DNA of 64,000 bases from Bacillus mycoides (GTDB lineage Bacteria > Bacillota > Bacilli > Bacillales > Bacillaceae_G): positions 1,607,001 through 1,671,000 of the forward strand of contig NZ_CP036132.1 in assembly GCF_018742245.1 (NCBI RefSeq), read 5' to 3'. The notes under the pieces are model-generated. The model was not told the DNA's origin. It did no database searches and was given only the letters and a program-made list of their open reading frames with translations. How positions within the stretch are numbered: the stretch's first letter is position 1; every line of letters starts with the position of its first letter. This document shows, in pieces, positions 43,314 through 51,588 of the stretch. The position numbers were made by a program, and so were the translations under genes.

Positions 43314-44630
43314 ATGATGGAAAGAAGAGTGCCGATTACAGTTGAAGAGGCTGTCCGTAAAGTAATGGGATTTACTAATTGTGGTGTAAAAGAACTAGTA
43401 CCACTGGAATTAGCATACGGACGTACGTTAGCAGACAATTTAGTAGCGGATCACGATGTGCCTTCTTTCGACCGCTCACCATATGATGGATTTGCTATTA
43501 GGGCAGAAGATACGTCGCGGGCAAGTCGTGAAAATCCAATTGTATTTGAAGTAATTGGTGAAATTGGAGCAGGTTCCGTATTCCATAAAGAAGTCGGAGC
43601 GTTTCAAGCAGTTCGAATTATGACAGGGGCACAAATTCCGAAAGGATGTAACGCGGTCGTCATGCTAGAACTGACTCGTCATCGTCAATATGAGAATATC
43701 GGAAAAAGCTATATGGAAGTGAGGCGCTCATTTAAAGAAGGGGACAACATATCCTTTCAAGGTGAAGATGCACGTAAAGGAACCGTTCTCGCAAAAAGAG
43801 GTTGTTACATTAATCCAGGTATTTCAGCTCTTCTTGCTACATTTGGTTATAGTGAAGTGCCAGTAGCGAAAAAGCCAGTCATTGGACTAATAGCGACTGG
43901 GAGTGAGCTTCTCGATGTCAATGAAGAACTACAACCTGGGAAAATTCGAAATAGTAATACGTATATGATATCTTCTCAAATTCGAAGAGCTGGTGGAAGA
44001 GTAAAACACTTTGGGAAGTTTAGTGACGATTTTAATACGTGCTACGAAGCAGTGAAAAAAGCGTTAAGTGAAGTTGATATGTTAATTACAACTGGTGGTG
44101 TTTCAGTAGGCGACTATGACTATTTGCCAGCTATATACGAAAAATTAGGCGCGTCAGTCCTTTTTAATAAAGTAGCCATGCGGCCGGGAAGTGTCACGAC
44201 TGTAGCACAATTAAATGGAAAATTACTATTCGGATTATCAGGAAATCCTTCTGCTTGTTACGTAGGCTTTGAATTATTCGTGAAACCTAGCATTCGTACG
44301 TATATGTTTAGCGAAAAACCACATGTAAAACGAGAAAAAGCAATGCTCGGAGAAGATTTTCTAAAACCGAACCCATTTACAAGATTTGTACGAGGTAAGC
44401 TGAAGTATAACGAAGGACAACTAATCGCTTATCCATCAGGATTTGATAAATCTAGTTCCGTTTCTTCATTAGCTGAATCAAACATTTTTATCGTACTACC
44501 AGGCGGAACGAGAGGATATAAGAAAGGGATGTTTGTAGACATTCTCTTATTAGAAGATAACGAAGGTAGTGAATGGCCTTGGACATTCCGTAAAGTAGGG
44601 AGAGAGTCTGATGGGACAAGCACCATTTGA
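43314..44630 (+). CDS. moeA: molybdopterin molybdenumtransferase MoeA
   Basis: MoeA inserts molybdate into adenylylated molybdopterin. Motifs: DVPSFDRSPYDGFA, RIMTGAQIPKGCNAVVM, the MPT-binding TGSELLD and TTGGVSVGDYDY, and GLSGNPSAC. Length is 438 residues from the ATG behind AAAGGG. It overlaps moaE by 20 bases. No mogA/moaB gene was seen in the block. Confidence 0.94.
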   Translation: MMERRVPITVEEAVRKVMGFTNCGVKELVPLELAYGRTLADNLVADHDVPSFDRSPYDGFAIRAEDTSRASRENPIVFEVIGEIGAGSVFHKEVGAFQAVRIMTGAQIPKGCNAVVMLELTRHRQYENIGKSYMEVRRSFKEGDNISFQGEDARKGTVLAKRGCYINPGISALLATFGYSEVPVAKKPVIGLIATGSELLDVNEELQPGKIRNSNTYMISSQIRRAGGRVKHFGKFSDDFNTCYEAVKKALSEVDMLITTGGVSVGDYDYLPAIYEKLGASVLFNKVAMRPGSVTTVAQLNGKLLFGLSGNPSACYVGFELFVKPSIRTYMFSEKPHVKREKAMLGEDFLKPNPFTRFVRGKLKYNEGQLIAYPSGFDKSSSVSSLAESNIFIVLPGGTRGYKKGMFVDILLLEDNEGSEWPWTFRKVGRESDGTSTI

Positions 44631-45075
44631 AATTGTAGATAGTCCGATTGTAGTTGAAGAAGTAACGAATAAAGTAGCAAGAAGAGAAGCAGGAGCCATT
44701 ACAACTTTTATTGGAACGGTTAGAGAATTAACGAAAGGAAAACGAACGTTACATCTTGAGTATGAAGCATATAAACCGATGGCAGTAAAAAAGCTTACTG
44801 AAATTGGAGAAGAAATTAAGAAACAGTGGCCGGATGCAAAAATAGCAATCACACACCGAGTAGGACGATTAGAAATAATGGATATTGCCGTTGTTATTGC
44901 AGTATCGTCTCCGCATCGTAAAGTGGCGTATGAAGCGAATGAATACGCAATTGAACGTATAAAGAGAATCGTCCCAATTTGGAAAAAAGAATTTTGGGAA
45001 GATGGAACGGAGTGGATTGGAGATCAACTCGAAAATACTCCATATCCAGAAGGAAAACCAAAGAAAGAAGAATGA
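44611..45075 (+). CDS. moaE: molybdopterin synthase catalytic subunit MoaE
   Basis: MoaE, with MoaD, converts precursor Z to molybdopterin. It has GAITTFIGTVRE near the start, the catalytic lysine region HRVGRLEIMDIAV and KKEFWEDGTEWIGD near the end. It starts inside the moeA 3' end and is followed four bases later by moaD. Confidence 0.94.
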   Translation: MGQAPFEIVDSPIVVEEVTNKVARREAGAITTFIGTVRELTKGKRTLHLEYEAYKPMAVKKLTEIGEEIKKQWPDAKIAITHRVGRLEIMDIAVVIAVSSPHRKVAYEANEYAIERIKRIVPIWKKEFWEDGTEWIGDQLENTPYPEGKPKKEE

Positions 45076-45079
45076 GAGA

Positions 45080-45316
45080 ATGATTACAATTTTACTGTTC
45101 GCAAATTTACGAGAAGAAGTCGGTTCAGAGAGATTAGCAATAATAGAAAAACGAGAGATGAATGTTCATCAATTGAAAAAATGGCTGAAAGATCACTATC
45201 AATTACAGACGCTAGATAAAGTTATGGTGGCGATTAATGAAGAATTTGTAACGGACGAAGGTATTGTAAAACCCGGAGATATCGTCGCGTTTATCCCGCC
45301 TGTAAGTGGGGGTTAA
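45080..45316 (+). CDS. moaD: molybdopterin synthase sulfur carrier subunit MoaD
   Basis: A 78-residue ubiquitin-like protein ending in the required Gly-Gly (FIPPVSGG), which is activated by MoeB and thiolated. The start ATG lies four bases after the moaE stop; the open frame upstream is within moaE and is not used. Confidence 0.93.
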   Translation: MITILLFANLREEVGSERLAIIEKREMNVHQLKKWLKDHYQLQTLDKVMVAINEEFVTDEGIVKPGDIVAFIPPVSGG

Positions 45317-45364
45317 TTCTTTTTATTTGAATACCGCATCTTTTATACATTAAGGAGGATCATT

Positions 45365-45853
45365 ATGAGTGAATTTTCGCACTGGAATGAAGAGGGAAGA
45401 GCTAAAATGGTTGATATCTCTCAAAAGGATAGTTCAACACGCACAGCTGTTGCGGAAAGTACAATTTCTTTATCAAATGAACTATTTGAAGCAATTCAAA
45501 GTGGTGGGTTGAAAAAAGGAGACCCGCTTCAAGTAGCACAAGTTGCTGGCATAATGGGTGCTAAAAAAACAGCGGATATAATCCCGATGTGTCACCCGAT
45601 ATTAATCCAAGGAACAGACTTTACGTTCCATTATGAAAAGAAAACCGATGGCTATGAATTAATCATACGAGCGACAGTAAAATGTAGTGGGAAAACAGGG
45701 GTAGAAATGGAAGCATTAACTGCCGTATCAATCGCCGCCCTTACCTTTTACGATATGTGTAAAGCAGTTGATAAAACGATGGTCATGAAAGAAACATATT
45801 TAGTTCAAAAAACGGGTGGGAAAAGCGGAGACTTTTTTCATCAAGTAAAATAA
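45365..45853 (+). CDS. moaC: cyclic pyranopterin monophosphate synthase MoaC
   Basis: MoaC acts after MoaA to make cyclic pyranopterin monophosphate. It has the family signatures MVDISQKDSSTRTAVAE, KKTADIIPMCHPI and TGVEMEALTAVSIAALTFYDMCKAVDK. The SD AAGGAGGATC is very strong. Length (162) is normal. Confidence 0.95.
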   Translation: MSEFSHWNEEGRAKMVDISQKDSSTRTAVAESTISLSNELFEAIQSGGLKKGDPLQVAQVAGIMGAKKTADIIPMCHPILIQGTDFTFHYEKKTDGYELIIRATVKCSGKTGVEMEALTAVSIAALTFYDMCKAVDKTMVMKETYLVQKTGGKSGDFFHQVK

Positions 45854-45873
45854 TTACAATGGAAGGAATGTGT

Positions 45874-46926
45874 ATGATGATTACTCACGAACAGATTATG
45901 AACGCTTTAAGCCATGTAGAAGATCCAGAGTTACACAAAAGTATTGTGGAATTAAACATGGTAAGAAATATACAAATTGATGGTACGGAAGTTGGGCTAG
46001 CAGTAGTTTTAACAATTCAAGGTTGTCCGTTGAAAGCAAAAATTCAACAAGATATTGAAGAATCTCTTCGAAACATTGGGGCATCAAAAGTTTCTTTAAC
46101 ATTCGGATCGATGACACCGGAAGAAAGAGCAGCATTAACAGCGTCTTTAAAGAAAGAAGCTAGAACAGAAACGGGAATGCCTAGTATGCTTCGACCTGAT
46201 TCAGGAGTACGTTTTATTACTGTAACGAGCGGAAAAGGAGGAGTTGGTAAATCAACTGTGACGATTAACCTTGCTACTGCGTTAGCACGTATGGGCAAAA
46301 AGGTTGGAATTTTAGATGCAGATATATACGGGTTCAGTATCCCTGCAATGATGGAAACGAATGAAAAGCCAACGATGATCGATCAAACAGCAATTCCGGT
46401 CGTTAGTCATGGTGTTAAAATTATGTCGATGGGATTCTTCACAGAAGGGAATAATCCCGTTATGTGGCGCGGACCGATGTTAAACAAATGGATTCAAAAC
46501 TTCCTTGCGAACACGCACTGGGGAGAATTAGACTATCTTCTTCTAGATTTACCACCTGGAACAGGAGACGTTGCGATAGATGTTGCAGCAATGATCCCAC
46601 AAGCGAAGGAAATTATCGTTACGACGCCTCATAACGTAGCTTCATTTGTCGCGTCTAGAGTAGGAGTAATGGCAAAACATACGAAACACGATATTTTAGG
46701 TATCGTTGAAAACATGGCATATTACGAAGAACAAGATGGCTCAAGAAACTATCTCTTCGGAAAAGGTGGCGGTGAAATGTTAGCAGAACAACTGCAAACA
46801 GAAGTAATCGCTCAAATACCGTTTGCGAAGCGTGAAGAGAATAAAGGGTCGTGTGTATATGACGAAGACTCGCTTGTTGGGGAGATTTTTACTTCTTTAG
46901 CTGAGGATCTTATTTATAACGAATAG
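45874..46926 (+). CDS. Mrp/ApbC family P-loop ATPase (SalA type)
   Basis: An N-terminal MIP18-like (DUF59) domain (about 1-85) is followed by a P-loop ATPase with the deviant Walker A SGKGGVGKST, LDADIYGFSIP and DLPPGTGD. Members carry or insert Fe-S clusters, or act as regulators (SalA in B. subtilis). The CxxC cluster site near the C-terminus of Fe-S carriers (after ENMAYY) is absent here. It may mature the Fe-S enzymes MoaA or FdhA; this is inference. Either of two adjacent ATGs could start it. Confidence 0.85.
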   Translation: MMITHEQIMNALSHVEDPELHKSIVELNMVRNIQIDGTEVGLAVVLTIQGCPLKAKIQQDIEESLRNIGASKVSLTFGSMTPEERAALTASLKKEARTETGMPSMLRPDSGVRFITVTSGKGGVGKSTVTINLATALARMGKKVGILDADIYGFSIPAMMETNEKPTMIDQTAIPVVSHGVKIMSMGFFTEGNNPVMWRGPMLNKWIQNFLANTHWGELDYLLLDLPPGTGDVAIDVAAMIPQAKEIIVTTPHNVASFVASRVGVMAKHTKHDILGIVENMAYYEEQDGSRNYLFGKGGGEMLAEQLQTEVIAQIPFAKREENKGSCVYDEDSLVGEIFTSLAEDLIYNE

Positions 46927-46932
46927 GTTGGT

Positions 46933-46973
46933 ATAAAAGGGAGATACATAGCGTATATGTATCTCCCTTTTAT
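46933..46973. terminator. terminator after the Mrp gene (right member of the flanking pair)
   Basis: A perfect 18-bp stem ATAAAAGGGAGATACATA and its complement, loop GCGTA, then a T-rich tail. It matches the mogR terminator with paired (compensating) substitutions. Confidence 0.9.
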
Positions 46974-47012
46974 TTTTATATGGAGTTCTTTCAATAGTTT
47001 TAAAGGTTATAT

Positions 47013-47133
47013 TTAAAACTGCAATAACTGCGAAACCATTTGTGGAATTTGATTTGTTTGAAACCATAGTAAGTGCAACATGCATACGTCTTTCGTGCGC
47101 CTCGATGCTTAAAACATTCGTGCCAATACGCAT
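47013..47133 (-). pseudogene. flagellin remnant: N-terminus fused to C-terminus
   Basis: On the minus strand an ATG opens MRIGTNVLSIEAHERRMHVALT, a flagellin N-terminus. A few codons later, after a frame change, comes QTNQIPQMVSQLLQF and a stop, a flagellin C-terminus. The central region of about two hundred or more residues is gone. It lies downstream of, and in the same orientation as, the intact flagellin, so it is a decayed member of a tandem flagellin set. Confidence 0.85.
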
Positions 47134-47248
47134 AATAGACACTTCATATAGATTTATATAGTCGGTGTTCTAGAGCTAATAAACGGCTATGAAGAGAAAA
47201 AAGGTCCTATGCTCACTTTATCTTTTTGTTTTAATAAATGGGACGAGG

Positions 47249-47313
47249 AAAAAATAAGCCCTGACCGCTTCTAAGTATGGCCAGAGCTTCTCTTTAAGCT
47301 AAAAAGAAAGCTT
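47249..47313 (-). repeat. dispersed motility-locus repeat, copy D, with terminator
   Basis: Read on the minus strand: TTAAAAGCTTTCTTTTTAG (identical to copy B over 19 bases), AGAGAAG 20 bases after AAGC, then GAAGCGG as in copy A. The AAGCTCTGGCC / GGTCAGGGCTT stem with six following T residues forms a terminator. It lies just beyond the flagellin gene's own terminator. Confidence 0.7.
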
Positions 47314-47330
47314 TTAATCTATCTATACAG

Positions 47331-47366
47331 AAAAAACAAACCTCTCCGCAAGCAGAGAGGTTTGTT
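47331..47366 (-). terminator. flagellin gene terminator
   Basis: A perfect 12-bp stem AACAAACCTCTC / GAGAGGTTTGTT with an 8-base loop; on the minus strand it is followed by six T residues. Confidence 0.9.
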
Positions 47367-47387
47367 CATGAAGCTAACTCAAATGGC

Positions 47388-48560
47388 TTATTGTAATAAT
47401 TTAGAAACCATTTGTGGAGTTTGGTTTGCTTGAGAAAGCATGCTGATACCAGCTTCGTTCAAGATCTTGAACTTAGTCATTTCAGACATTTCTTTCGCCA
47501 TGTCAGCGTCTTCGATTTGAGAAGCAGCTGAAGCCATACTTGATGCTTGGCTCTTAAGGTTGTTTACGTTAAAGTCTAGACGGTTTAATGTAGCACCTAG
47601 AGTTGCACGGTTAGATGCAATTGTTTCAAGAGCGGAGTCAATTGATTTAATTGCAGCTGAAGCGTTTGGACCTGTTTTTTGAATGTCACCAGCTGCAATC
47701 ATAGTAGTAGGATTAAGTTCTTTGCCAATGTTTTGGGCTGTATCAAGGTCCTTAGCACTATTGTATGCTGTGAATTTTGCCTCGATTTTTCCGATGTTTT
47801 CATCGCTCATTAAGCCTTTAACTTTATCGAAAGCTTGCTTGAAGTTATCAACAGCTGCTTGAATGTCTTCATCTTTAGCTTTAGGAATAACAGTAGTACC
47901 GTCTGCTTCTTTCCCAGTACCATCAGGTAATTCAGCTAATTTTTTTTGAGCAGCTTTTAAAGCTTTAATATCTTCAGCGGCATTTGTTAGGTCTGCATCT
48001 GTAATTTTAATAGTTTGTGTTCCAGTACCACTAATTGATAATTTATCAAGTTTTAATGTTTCAGTAGATACATTTGATAAATTAATATTAATTTGTTTGC
48101 TAGTATCAGCATTGTCTAAAGTTTGAATTGCGATAGAATCTTTAGAGCCATCTAGTAATTTTTGATCGTTGAATTCAGTGTTTTTAGAGATGTAATCAAT
48201 TTGATCTTTTAATGCACCAAACTCTTTGTTTAGTGCATCTTGGTTTTCTTTTGTATTTGTACCATTCGCAGATTGGTTGGAAATGTCACGCATACGAAGT
48301 AAAATATTAGATACTGAGTTCATTGCTGAGTCAGCTGTACGGATTAAAGACATACCGTCTTGTGTGTTGTTAGCTGCTACTCCTAAACCGTTTTCACGAG
48401 CACGCATACGAGTTGCGATTGCAAGACCTGCTGCATCGTCAGAAGCGTTGTTGATACGTTTACCGCTTGATAAACGGTCCATAGCGTTACTCATTTTAGC
48501 TTGGTTTTGACGCATGTATTCTTGCGTACGCATGCTATTAATGTTTGTATTAATTCTCAT
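47388..48560 (-). CDS. flagellin
   Basis: The 390-residue filament subunit. The N-terminal D0/D1 helices (MRINTNINSMRTQEYMRQNQAKMSNAMDRLSSGKRINNASDDAAG) and the C-terminal helices ending ANQTPQMVSKLLQ are conserved; the central exposed domain is variable. The ATG follows GGGGG rather than a classic SD. It has a sigma-A type promoter and a 75-base leader. It is the only intact flagellin in the window. Confidence 0.96.
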   Translation of the reverse strand: MRINTNINSMRTQEYMRQNQAKMSNAMDRLSSGKRINNASDDAAGLAIATRMRARENGLGVAANNTQDGMSLIRTADSAMNSVSNILLRMRDISNQSANGTNTKENQDALNKEFGALKDQIDYISKNTEFNDQKLLDGSKDSIAIQTLDNADTSKQININLSNVSTETLKLDKLSISGTGTQTIKITDADLTNAAEDIKALKAAQKKLAELPDGTGKEADGTTVIPKAKDEDIQAAVDNFKQAFDKVKGLMSDENIGKIEAKFTAYNSAKDLDTAQNIGKELNPTTMIAAGDIQKTGPNASAAIKSIDSALETIASNRATLGATLNRLDFNVNNLKSQASSMASAASQIEDADMAKEMSEMTKFKILNEAGISMLSQANQTPQMVSKLLQ

Positions 48561-48640
48561 AATAAGAACCCCCATTTTTTTATATTGACTTTTCTGTTAA
48601 TTACAAAACGGTAATATACAAAAAAAACAATTTCGAATTT

Positions 48641-48669
48641 ATTGTAATCCTTGCTATAACGGGTGTCAA
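48641..48669 (-). promoter_or_regulatory. sigma-A type promoter of flagellin
   Basis: On the minus strand: perfect TTGACA, a 17-base spacer, and TACAAT. There is no sigma-D (sigma-28) element at this position, unlike hag of B. subtilis. Confidence 0.8.
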
Positions 48670-48743
48670 CTTAAAATTTGAATTAATAAATATAAAAAAA
48701 TAACAGTTTAACAATGTAGTCATTTTTTTATTGCAAAGGATTA

Positions 48744-48772
48744 TTGCAAACTTTTTTAAAAAACTCTAATAT
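48744..48772 (+). promoter_or_regulatory. promoter with MogR-like operator in its spacer
   Basis: TTGCAA, 17 bases, TAATAT, in front of the transglycosylase gene. The spacer contains TTTTTTAAAAAA at 48752-48763, an exact fit to the Listeria MogR box TTTTWWWWAAAA. TTATTGCAAA is also repeated directly at 48728 and 48741. Confidence 0.65.
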
Positions 48773-48805
48773 TAGATTATCTTTGTTTATCGAAAAGGTG
48801 ATATT

Positions 48806-49594
48806 ATGGTAGTTGGAAATATAGTAAAAGAAATTCTTGCATATAAAAAAGGACAAATTCAGCAAAAGTTAAGTAGTCCGCAGGCGTTCGTTAGTAGTCG
48901 TTTTCAAGATCAATTGCAGAGTGAACCTGCGAAGGAGACGAAGGTTACTCCGCAAACGGCAAAAGTAGAAGATATGAGTCAGCCGGTACAATCTACGAAA
49001 ATAGAAACGGTTGTTAATAAACTGGTAGAGCCTATAAAAGTAGAGGAAACGAGTAAGCTTGAGGAGACGGAGAAAGCTGAAACGAAGAAAGTGGATGAAG
49101 TGCAAGTCGCGCAAAAAGAGTTTGAGCGACGTTTCCCAGAAACGAAAAATGAGACTGCTGATACGTGGGGATTAACGAATAAGTATAATATTCAGAAAAT
49201 ACGTTCTTCAAATGAAGGTAAGTATGAGGATATTATTGATCGCGCTAGTCGTACATATGGAATTCCGAAAACGTTAATTCAAAAAATGATTGAAGTAGAG
49301 TCTAATTTTAATCCGAAAACGGTGTCACATGCAGGGGCGATGGGGCTTATGCAGCTTATGCCAGCGAATGTGAAAGAGATGGGTGTAAAAAATCCATTTT
49401 CACCAGCTGAAAGTATTGAGGGTGGTGTGAAAGAGTTAAGCGGTTATTTAAAGAAAAATAACGGTGATCTCGTATTAGCGCTTGCTTCTTATAATGCTGG
49501 TCCTGGTAATGTAAGAAAGTACGGAGGCGTACCACCATTTAAAGAAACGCAAGGATATATTAAAAAAATATTAAATATCGACGTTTCGAAATAA
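48806..49594 (+). CDS. lytic transglycosylase (SLT domain)
   Basis: The C-terminal part (about 140-260) is a goose-lysozyme-like transglycosylase domain: IEVESNFNPKTVSHAGAMGLMQLMP with catalytic Glu, and ALASYNAGPGNVRKYGG. The N-terminal 110 residues are a charged, non-conserved region without signal peptide, as in flagellar rod-associated muramidases exported by the flagellar system. It probably opens peptidoglycan for the rod; the location supports this. SD AAAGGTG. Confidence 0.88.
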   Translation: MVVGNIVKEILAYKKGQIQQKLSSPQAFVSSRFQDQLQSEPAKETKVTPQTAKVEDMSQPVQSTKIETVVNKLVEPIKVEETSKLEETEKAETKKVDEVQVAQKEFERRFPETKNETADTWGLTNKYNIQKIRSSNEGKYEDIIDRASRTYGIPKTLIQKMIEVESNFNPKTVSHAGAMGLMQLMPANVKEMGVKNPFSPAESIEGGVKELSGYLKKNNGDLVLALASYNAGPGNVRKYGGVPPFKETQGYIKKILNIDVSK

Positions 49595-49659
49595 GAAATT
49601 TCATTTATATATAAAGAGAATATGGAATTTTCGTGAACATGATATGGGAGTTGGCTAGA

Positions 49660-49884
49660 TTGAAATTACAAGATGATATTCCGTTAACAATTTATTTTGA
49701 AATCGGAAATACAAAAAAGAAAATTGAAGATCTGCTTCATATTACGAAAGGTACATTGTATCGTCTTGAAAATTCAACGAAAAATACGGTGCGTCTTATG
49801 CTTGAGAATGAAGAGATTGGAACCGGAAAGATTTTGACGAAGAATGGGAAAATGTACGTTGAAATCGTTGAATTGAAAGGGTAG
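49660..49884 (+). CDS. small SpoA-domain (FliM/FliN C-terminal-like) protein
   Basis: The sequence (DIPLTIYFEIGNTKKKIEDLLHITKGTLYRLE, then ENEEIGTGKILTKNGKMYVEIVEL) fits a complete SpoA domain, the unit that forms the C-ring base. It is separate from both FliN and FliY, so the locus encodes at least four SpoA-type proteins with FliM. I prefer TTG at 49660 (SD GGGAG at nine bases); a GTG at 49633 and an ATG at 49639 have no SD. Confidence 0.7.
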   Translation: MKLQDDIPLTIYFEIGNTKKKIEDLLHITKGTLYRLENSTKNTVRLMLENEEIGTGKILTKNGKMYVEIVELKG

Positions 49885-49898
49885 GGAAGGGGATTTTC

Positions 49899-50885
49899 AT
49901 GAGTGGCGATAAATTAAGCCAAGAGCAAATTGATGCCCTGCTGAAGGCGGTAAATGAAGGCGAGGAAATGCCAGCTTTCGCACAAGAAGCAGGGAAGCAA
50001 GATAAATTTCAAGAGTATGATTTTAATAGACCAGAGAAGTTCGGTGTTGAGCATTTACGTAGTTTGCAAGCGATTGCGTCGACTTTTGGAAAACAAACGT
50101 CACAGGCGTTGTCAGCGCGTATGCGTATTCCGATTGAACTAGAGCCTTCGACCGTTGAGCAAGTTCCGTTTACGAGTGAGTATGTGGAGAAAATGCCGAA
50201 AGATTACTATTTATATTGCGTTATTGATCTGGGCCTTCCAGAGCTTGGAGAAATCGTAATTGAAATTGATTTAGCGTTCGTTATTTATATTCATGAATGC
50301 TGGCTTGGCGGAGATAGTAAGCGTAACTTTATGATGCGTAGACCGCTAACGGCGTTTGAGTTTTTAACGCTTGATAATATATTTGCTCTTCTTTGTAAAA
50401 ATTTACAACAATCATTTGAAAGCGTTATTGCGATTGAACCGAAATTTGTAACGACGGAGACAGATCCGAATGCGCTGAAGATTACGACAGCGAGCGATAT
50501 TATTTCACTATTAAACGTAAATATGAAAACAGATTTTTGGAATACGACAGTTCGTATCGGTATTCCGTTCTTATCTGTTGAAGAAATTATGGATAAGTTG
50601 ACGTCTGAAAATATTGTCGAACATTCTTCAGATAAGCGTAAAAAGTATACGTCTGAAGTAGAAGTGAAAGTAAATCAAGTGTACAAGCCTGTTCACGTTG
50701 CGATTGGTGAGCAAAAAATGACAATGGGCGAGATTGAGCAAATTGAAGTAGGCGATATTATTCCGCTTCATACGAAAGTAACAGACCAACTACGTGGTTA
50801 TGTAGATGGAAAACATAAATTTAATTGTTTTATCGGGAAAGATGGAACGCGTAAGGCGCTCCTATTTAAAAGTTTTATAGAGTAG
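49899..50885 (+). CDS. fliM: flagellar motor switch protein FliM
   Basis: FliM receives CheY~P and forms the C-ring wall. The N-terminal CheY-binding peptide LSQEQIDALL (residues 6-15) is present, followed by the CheC-like middle domain (RPEKFGVEHLRSLQAIASTFG) and the C-terminal SpoA domain. Length 328 is normal. SD GGGAAGGGG. Confidence 0.95.
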   Translation: MSGDKLSQEQIDALLKAVNEGEEMPAFAQEAGKQDKFQEYDFNRPEKFGVEHLRSLQAIASTFGKQTSQALSARMRIPIELEPSTVEQVPFTSEYVEKMPKDYYLYCVIDLGLPELGEIVIEIDLAFVIYIHECWLGGDSKRNFMMRRPLTAFEFLTLDNIFALLCKNLQQSFESVIAIEPKFVTTETDPNALKITTASDIISLLNVNMKTDFWNTTVRIGIPFLSVEEIMDKLTSENIVEHSSDKRKKYTSEVEVKVNQVYKPVHVAIGEQKMTMGEIEQIEVGDIIPLHTKVTDQLRGYVDGKHKFNCFIGKDGTRKALLFKSFIE

Positions 50886-50895
50886 GAGGATCCAT

Positions 50896-51255
50896 ATGAA
50901 GCATGAAGTATCTCCTGTGTCATTAATGGGATTAGAAGAATTTGCCGGGAAGCGAAATGAAGCGGGGAAGGCACATATTGATACCGTTTCAGATATTTCA
51001 ATTGAACTTGGAGTAAAGCTTGGGAAGTCATCTATTATGCTTGGTGATGTGAAGCAATTAAAAGTTGGCGACGTTCTTGAAGTAGAGAAAAATTTAGGAC
51101 ATAAAGTAGATGTATATTTAAGTGATATGAAAGTCGGTATTGGTGAAGCGATAGTAATGGATGAGAAGTTCGGTATTATTATTTCTGAAATTGAAGCTGA
51201 TAAGAAACATACAGCGCTTATGAAGGCACAAAATCAAATGCAGGATAAAGAGTAG
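50896..51255 (+). CDS. fliN: flagellar motor switch protein FliN
   Basis: A 119-residue protein whose C-terminal SpoA domain (DISIELGVKLGKSSIMLGDVKQLKVGDVLEVEKNLGHKVDVYLSDMKVGIGEAIVMDEKFGIIISEI) is typical FliN; there is no CheC domain. It starts behind AGGAGG 11 bases after fliM. Confidence 0.93.
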   Translation: MKHEVSPVSLMGLEEFAGKRNEAGKAHIDTVSDISIELGVKLGKSSIMLGDVKQLKVGDVLEVEKNLGHKVDVYLSDMKVGIGEAIVMDEKFGIIISEIEADKKHTALMKAQNQMQDKE

Positions 51256-51267
51256 AGGAGGAGTCAT

Positions 51268-51588
51268 ATGTCGTATATGACGACCTTATTTCAAGTCGTT
51301 TTACTGTTTGGTGCGCTCGGCTATGGTGCATATTATATGACGAAAAAGACGCGCAAACAGCAGTTTTTTAAGCAAGGTGAAAACGGACACATTCAAGTGA
51401 AAGACGGCGTGTATTTAAATCATCAAACGAGCGCCTTTTTGTTTGAAGTGGACGGAAAGCAAGTGTTCACTGTTATTAGTAATAACGGTGTACAATCTGT
51501 GCAGTTAACAGGGACAGGAAATCAGTTTCAACAAGCGCTAGAAGACGCGGTGAAGAGTGAAACGAAAAAAGTAGAGGATCCATCATGA
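51268..51588 (+). CDS. FliO-like export protein
   Basis: A 106-residue protein with one N-terminal membrane helix (LFQVVLLFGALGYGAYYM), a basic stretch and a small soluble domain. Size, topology and position between fliN and fliP match FliO, which helps assemble the FliP ring; similarity is too low for a firm symbol. Its stop overlaps the fliP start. Confidence 0.65.
   Translation: MSYMTTLFQVVLLFGALGYGAYYMTKKTRKQQFFKQGENGHIQVKDGVYLNHQTSAFLFEVDGKQVFTVISNNGVQSVQLTGTGNQFQQALEDAVKSETKKVEDPS

Larger units (their letters stand above)
47134..47387. other. non-coding interval between flagellin remnant and flagellin
   Basis: No gene is seen. It contains the flagellin terminator, repeat copy D with its own terminator, and the upstream region of the lost flagellin. 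Confidence 0.6.

Noticed and set aside
45002..45079. Long form of MoaD from an upstream ATG
   Set aside because: This part is the moaE coding region in another frame; MoaD proteins begin at the ubiquitin-like strand MITILLFA.
46897..47142. 81-codon minus-strand ORF as an intact gene
   Set aside because: Only its first 25 codons resemble flagellin; the rest is an out-of-frame reading of the flagellin C-terminus and a terminator, so it is scored as a pseudogene.
48226..48510. 94-codon plus-strand ORF inside flagellin
   Set aside because: It is a shadow of the flagellin N-terminal coding region; it has no SD.
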